Source: Pseudomonadota bacterium (GTDB lineage: Bacteria; Pseudomonadota; Gammaproteobacteria; Burkholderiales; Burkholderiaceae_B). From it: a stretch of DNA of 9,995 bases. The stretch is taken from NCBI GenBank assembly GCA_023432075.1, contig JAEYVD010000175.1:1-9995 (forward strand). Reading direction: 5' to 3'. Positions 7,961 through 9,995 of the stretch are shown here, in pieces; positions within the stretch are counted from its first letter, which is position 1; each line of letters starts with the position of its first letter. Below the pieces are notes generated by a model, which saw nothing but the letters and a program-made list of their open reading frames with translations, did no database searches and was not told the origin of the DNA. The translations under genes were made by a program, and so were the position numbers.

Positions 7961-8839
7961 TCAGGCGGCGCCAGCGGCGGCGGCGGCAACCTCAGCGGCA
8001 AAGTCGCTGGTCTTCTTCTCGATACCTTCGCCGACGACGAACAGCACGAACTTGCTGATCGACGCGCCCTTTTCCTTCAGGTGCTGTTCGACCGTGTGCT
8101 TGTCGCTCTTGACGAACGGCTGCGACAGCAGCGTCACTTCCTTCAGGAACTTCACGACCGAGCCTTCGACCATCTTGGCGACGATGTCAGCCGGCTTGCC
8201 GGATTCGGCGGCCTTCTGCTCGGCAACCGAGCGCTCGGCGGCGATGTCGGCGGGGTTCACACCGTCGGCGTTCAGGGCCTTGGGCTTGGTGGCGGCGATG
8301 TGCATCGCCAGGTCCTTGCCCACTTCCTCGGCGCCGGTGTATTCCACCAGCACGCCGATCTTGCCGCCGTGCACGTAGCTGGCCAGCGAGTTGGCGGTCT
8401 CGATGCGCTCGAAGCGGCGGATCGAGATGTTTTCGCCGATCTTGCCGATCAGGGCGGTACGGGTGGTTTCGACAGTGCCTTCACCGAAGGGCAGCGCCGA
8501 CAGCGCGGCGACGTCGGCCGGGTTCTGCGTGGCGACCAGCTCGGCCAGCTTGTTCACGAAGCCGACGAAGTCGTCGTTCTTGGCGACGAAGTCGGTTTCG
8601 CAGTTGATTTCGATGACGGCGCCCTTCTTGGCGTCGGCGGAGATGAACAGACCGATCAGGCCTTCGGCGGTGACGCGGGCGGCGGCCTTGCTGGCCTTGT
8701 TGCCCAGCTTGACGCGCAGGATTTCCTCGGCGCGGGCCAGGTCGCCTTCGGCTTCCGTCAGGGCCTTCTTGCATTCCATCATGGGCGCGTCAGTCTTTTC
8801 GCGCAGTTCCTTGACCAGGGCAGCGGTAATTTCAGCCAT
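7961..8839 (-). CDS. tsf: Translation elongation factor Ts
   Basis: EF-Ts is the cytoplasmic guanine-nucleotide exchange factor that removes GDP from EF-Tu. The 292 residues fit the family. The N-terminal UBA-like domain has the signature [16 protein letters not shown] (12-27), and the core domain has the TDFVAK motif (82-87, in [13 protein letters not shown]), which inserts near the Mg2+ site of EF-Tu. The C-terminal part carries [11 protein letters not shown] and ends in an alanine-rich tail. The ATG at 8839 has GGAG 7 nt upstream. It follows rpsB, as in most bacteria, and is followed by a strong terminator. Confidence 0.98.
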   Translation of the reverse strand: MAEITAALVKELREKTDAPMMECKKALTEAEGDLARAEEILRVKLGNKASKAAARVTAEGLIGLFISADAKKGAVIEINCETDFVAKNDDFVGFVNKLAELVATQNPADVAALSALPFGEGTVETTRTALIGKIGENISIRRFERIETANSLASYVHGGKIGVLVEYTGAEEVGKDLAMHIAATKPKALNADGVNPADIAAERSVAEQKAAESGKPADIVAKMVEGSVVKFLKEVTLLSQPFVKSDKHTVEQHLKEKGASISKFVLFVVGEGIEKKTSDFAAEVAAAAAGAA

Positions 8840-9019
8840 GTTTGCTCCAAATTTTGCTAAGACACGCCCCGGCGGGCCGGGGCTGTGATTTGATTCGATG
8901 GGACGCCCGCTCGTGGCGGGCCTGGAAGGTGGGAGCCCAGCTTCGCAGCGCCGGCGGGGCGAAAGCGGACCGGTTTCGGCGCCGCTTCCAGACCTTACCC
9001 GCCGGACATGACAACAGGC
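8840..9019 (-). other. rpsB-tsf intergenic region with two GC-rich hairpins
   Basis: This 180-bp gap holds no gene. Two clear inverted repeats are present: GCCCCGG-CGGG-CCGGGGC (8866-8883, 7-bp stem) and GCCCGC-TCGTG-GCGGGC (8905-8921, 6-bp stem). A longer-range pair, CCGGCGGG near 8952-8959 with CCCGCCGG near 8998-9005, is also possible. None is followed by a T-run on the minus strand, so they are not full intrinsic terminators. In E. coli the rpsB-tsf gap holds an attenuating structure that lowers tsf expression relative to rpsB; a similar role here is inference. Confidence 0.5.
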
Positions 9020-9769
9020 TTAGGCCTGGTTGTCTTGCACTTCGACGAACTCTTCCTGACCTTCGCCCAGCTCTTCGACCAGACCGTTCAGGTTTTGCTC
9101 GCGGCCTTCCAGGACGGCGTCGGCGATGCCCTTGGCGTACAGCGCGATGGCCTTGGCCGAGTCGTCGTTGCCGGGGATCACGTAGTCGATGCCTTCGGGC
9201 GAGTGGTTGGTGTCAACCACGGCGACCACGGGGATGCCCAGGGTCTTGGCTTCAGCGATGGCGATCTTGTGGTAGCCGACGTCGATCACGAACATGGCAT
9301 CGGGCAGACCGTTCATGTCCTTGATGCCGCCGATCGACTTGTTCAGCTTGTCCAGTTCGCGTTGGAACAGCAGGCCTTCCTTCTTGATCATGCGCTCGGC
9401 GCCGCCTTCGGCGACCACGACTTCCATGTCCTTCAGGCGCTTGACCGAGGTCTTGACCGTCTTGAAGTTGGTCAGCATGCCGCCGAGCCAGCGAGCGTCG
9501 ACGTAGGGCATGCCGCAACGGGCGGCTTCAGCGGCGACCAGCTCGCGAGCGGCGCGCTTCGTGCCGACGAACAGGATGTTGCCGCCGCGAGCAGCCAGCT
9601 GCTTCACGAACTTGGTGGCTTCCTGGTACTTATCAACCGTCTTTTCGAGGTTGATGATGTGAATCTTGTTGCGGTGACCGAAGATGTACTGAGCCATCTT
9701 GGGGTTCCAGTAACGGGTCTGGTGACCAAAGTGGACACCCGCTTCCAGCATTTCGCGCATCAAAGACAT
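9020..9769 (-). CDS. rpsB: 30S ribosomal protein S2
   Basis: S2 is a small-subunit protein that binds late on the back of the 30S subunit, near the head-body junction, and is needed for S1 binding. The 249 residues match the family. The first S2 signature [20 protein letters not shown] is at 6-25, and the second, [20 protein letters not shown], is at 156-175. [13 protein letters not shown] (64-76) and [14 protein letters not shown] (91-104) are also typical. The C-terminal tail is acidic. The ATG at 9769 has a good TTGGAGAA site 7 nt upstream. S2 commonly represses its own operon through the leader RNA, and the leader here is structured. Confidence 0.98.
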   Translation of the reverse strand: MSLMREMLEAGVHFGHQTRYWNPKMAQYIFGHRNKIHIINLEKTVDKYQEATKFVKQLAARGGNILFVGTKRAARELVAAEAARCGMPYVDARWLGGMLTNFKTVKTSVKRLKDMEVVVAEGGAERMIKKEGLLFQRELDKLNKSIGGIKDMNGLPDAMFVIDVGYHKIAIAEAKTLGIPVVAVVDTNHSPEGIDYVIPGNDDSAKAIALYAKGIADAVLEGREQNLNGLVEELGEGQEEFVEVQDNQA

Positions 9770-9995
9770 TTAATTCTCCAAGGGTTGGTTTCTTGCGCCG
9801 CACCTGCATCAGCATCCTGCTGACACCCTGGGAGGTGTTGCGCGCGATTTCCCGCAAAACGCGGGATGACAAAGATTTTAACCGGGCCGGCCGATCACTG
9901 CCGCAATAACTACGACGCTCCAGGCGCGTTGCCTGTAGCGGCTCGCCTTTAACGACTTCTACTACGCTGCCGCGATAAACCCAGACGGCCGCCAC
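9770..9995 (-). promoter_or_regulatory. rpsB upstream/leader region with small hairpins and a possible -10 box
   Basis: On the minus strand, TAAAAT (9880-9875) is a 5-of-6 match to the -10 consensus; the nearest -35-like TTGCGG (9906-9901) is 20 nt away, too far to be convincing. A start near 9868 would give a leader of about 99 nt. That leader holds three inverted repeats: TCCCGC/GCGGGA (9850-9866), ACACC/GGTGT (9823-9838) and TCAGCA-TCC-TGCTGA (9809-9823), the last two sharing one base. This fits a candidate S2-responsive leader, known in other Proteobacteria, but the match is by position only. I see no gene at 9881-9995 on either strand. Confidence 0.35.

Noticed and set aside
8081..8860. 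Plus-strand open frame of 259 codons opposite tsf
   Set aside because: Mirror of tsf codon bias; no recognisable motif.
9633..9995. Minus-strand open frame entering from the right edge and overlapping the rpsB start
   Set aside because: It is out of frame with rpsB, covers its ribosome site and leader, and shows no family motif; a real upstream gene ending 130 bp inside rpsB is unlikely.
1..9995. Search for mobile elements, CRISPR arrays, tRNAs, phage or defence genes
   Set aside because: No direct-repeat arrays, transposase motifs, cloverleaf sequences or foreign-looking genes were seen; the whole window is accounted for by nine conserved genes and short gaps.

Overview
The window is a conserved chromosomal block of nine housekeeping genes, all on the minus strand. 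In the direction of transcription (right to left) they are rpsB, tsf, pyrH, frr, uppS, cdsA, dxr, rseP and bamA; bamA runs off the left edge. High GC content, strong GC3 bias, this gene order and the protein sequences suggest a betaproteobacterium of the Burkholderiales. My best guess is Alcaligenaceae (Bordetella/Achromobacter type), inferred from family resemblance and not from a database search.

Right part (about 7065-9995). A 226-bp leader/upstream region with several small hairpins precedes rpsB (ribosomal protein S2). A 180-bp GC-rich gap with two hairpins separates rpsB from tsf (EF-Ts). A convincing intrinsic terminator follows tsf. A 179-bp gap, which also holds a long imperfect stem-loop, then leads to pyrH (UMP kinase), and frr (ribosome recycling factor) follows after 15 bp.

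Left part (1-6490). A 176-bp gap after frr leads to uppS (undecaprenyl-PP synthase), cdsA (CDP-diacylglycerol synthase), dxr (MEP-pathway reductoisomerase), rseP (site-2 protease) and bamA (outer-membrane assembly factor). These are closely packed: cdsA and dxr overlap by 4 bp and the other gaps are 42-53 bp. dxr begins with TTG. A possible bamA promoter overlaps the end of rseP.

The first four genes serve translation and UMP supply. The rest serve the envelope: dxr supplies isoprenoid precursors, uppS turns them into the lipid carrier for peptidoglycan and O-antigen, cdsA feeds phospholipid synthesis, rseP relays envelope stress, and bamA inserts outer-membrane proteins.

I see no mobile element, CRISPR array, tRNA, rRNA, phage gene or broken gene, and no sign of a new system. 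The points worth a second look are non-coding or concern translation initiation: the gap structures, the TTG start of dxr, and the missing Shine-Dalgarno sequence of uppS.
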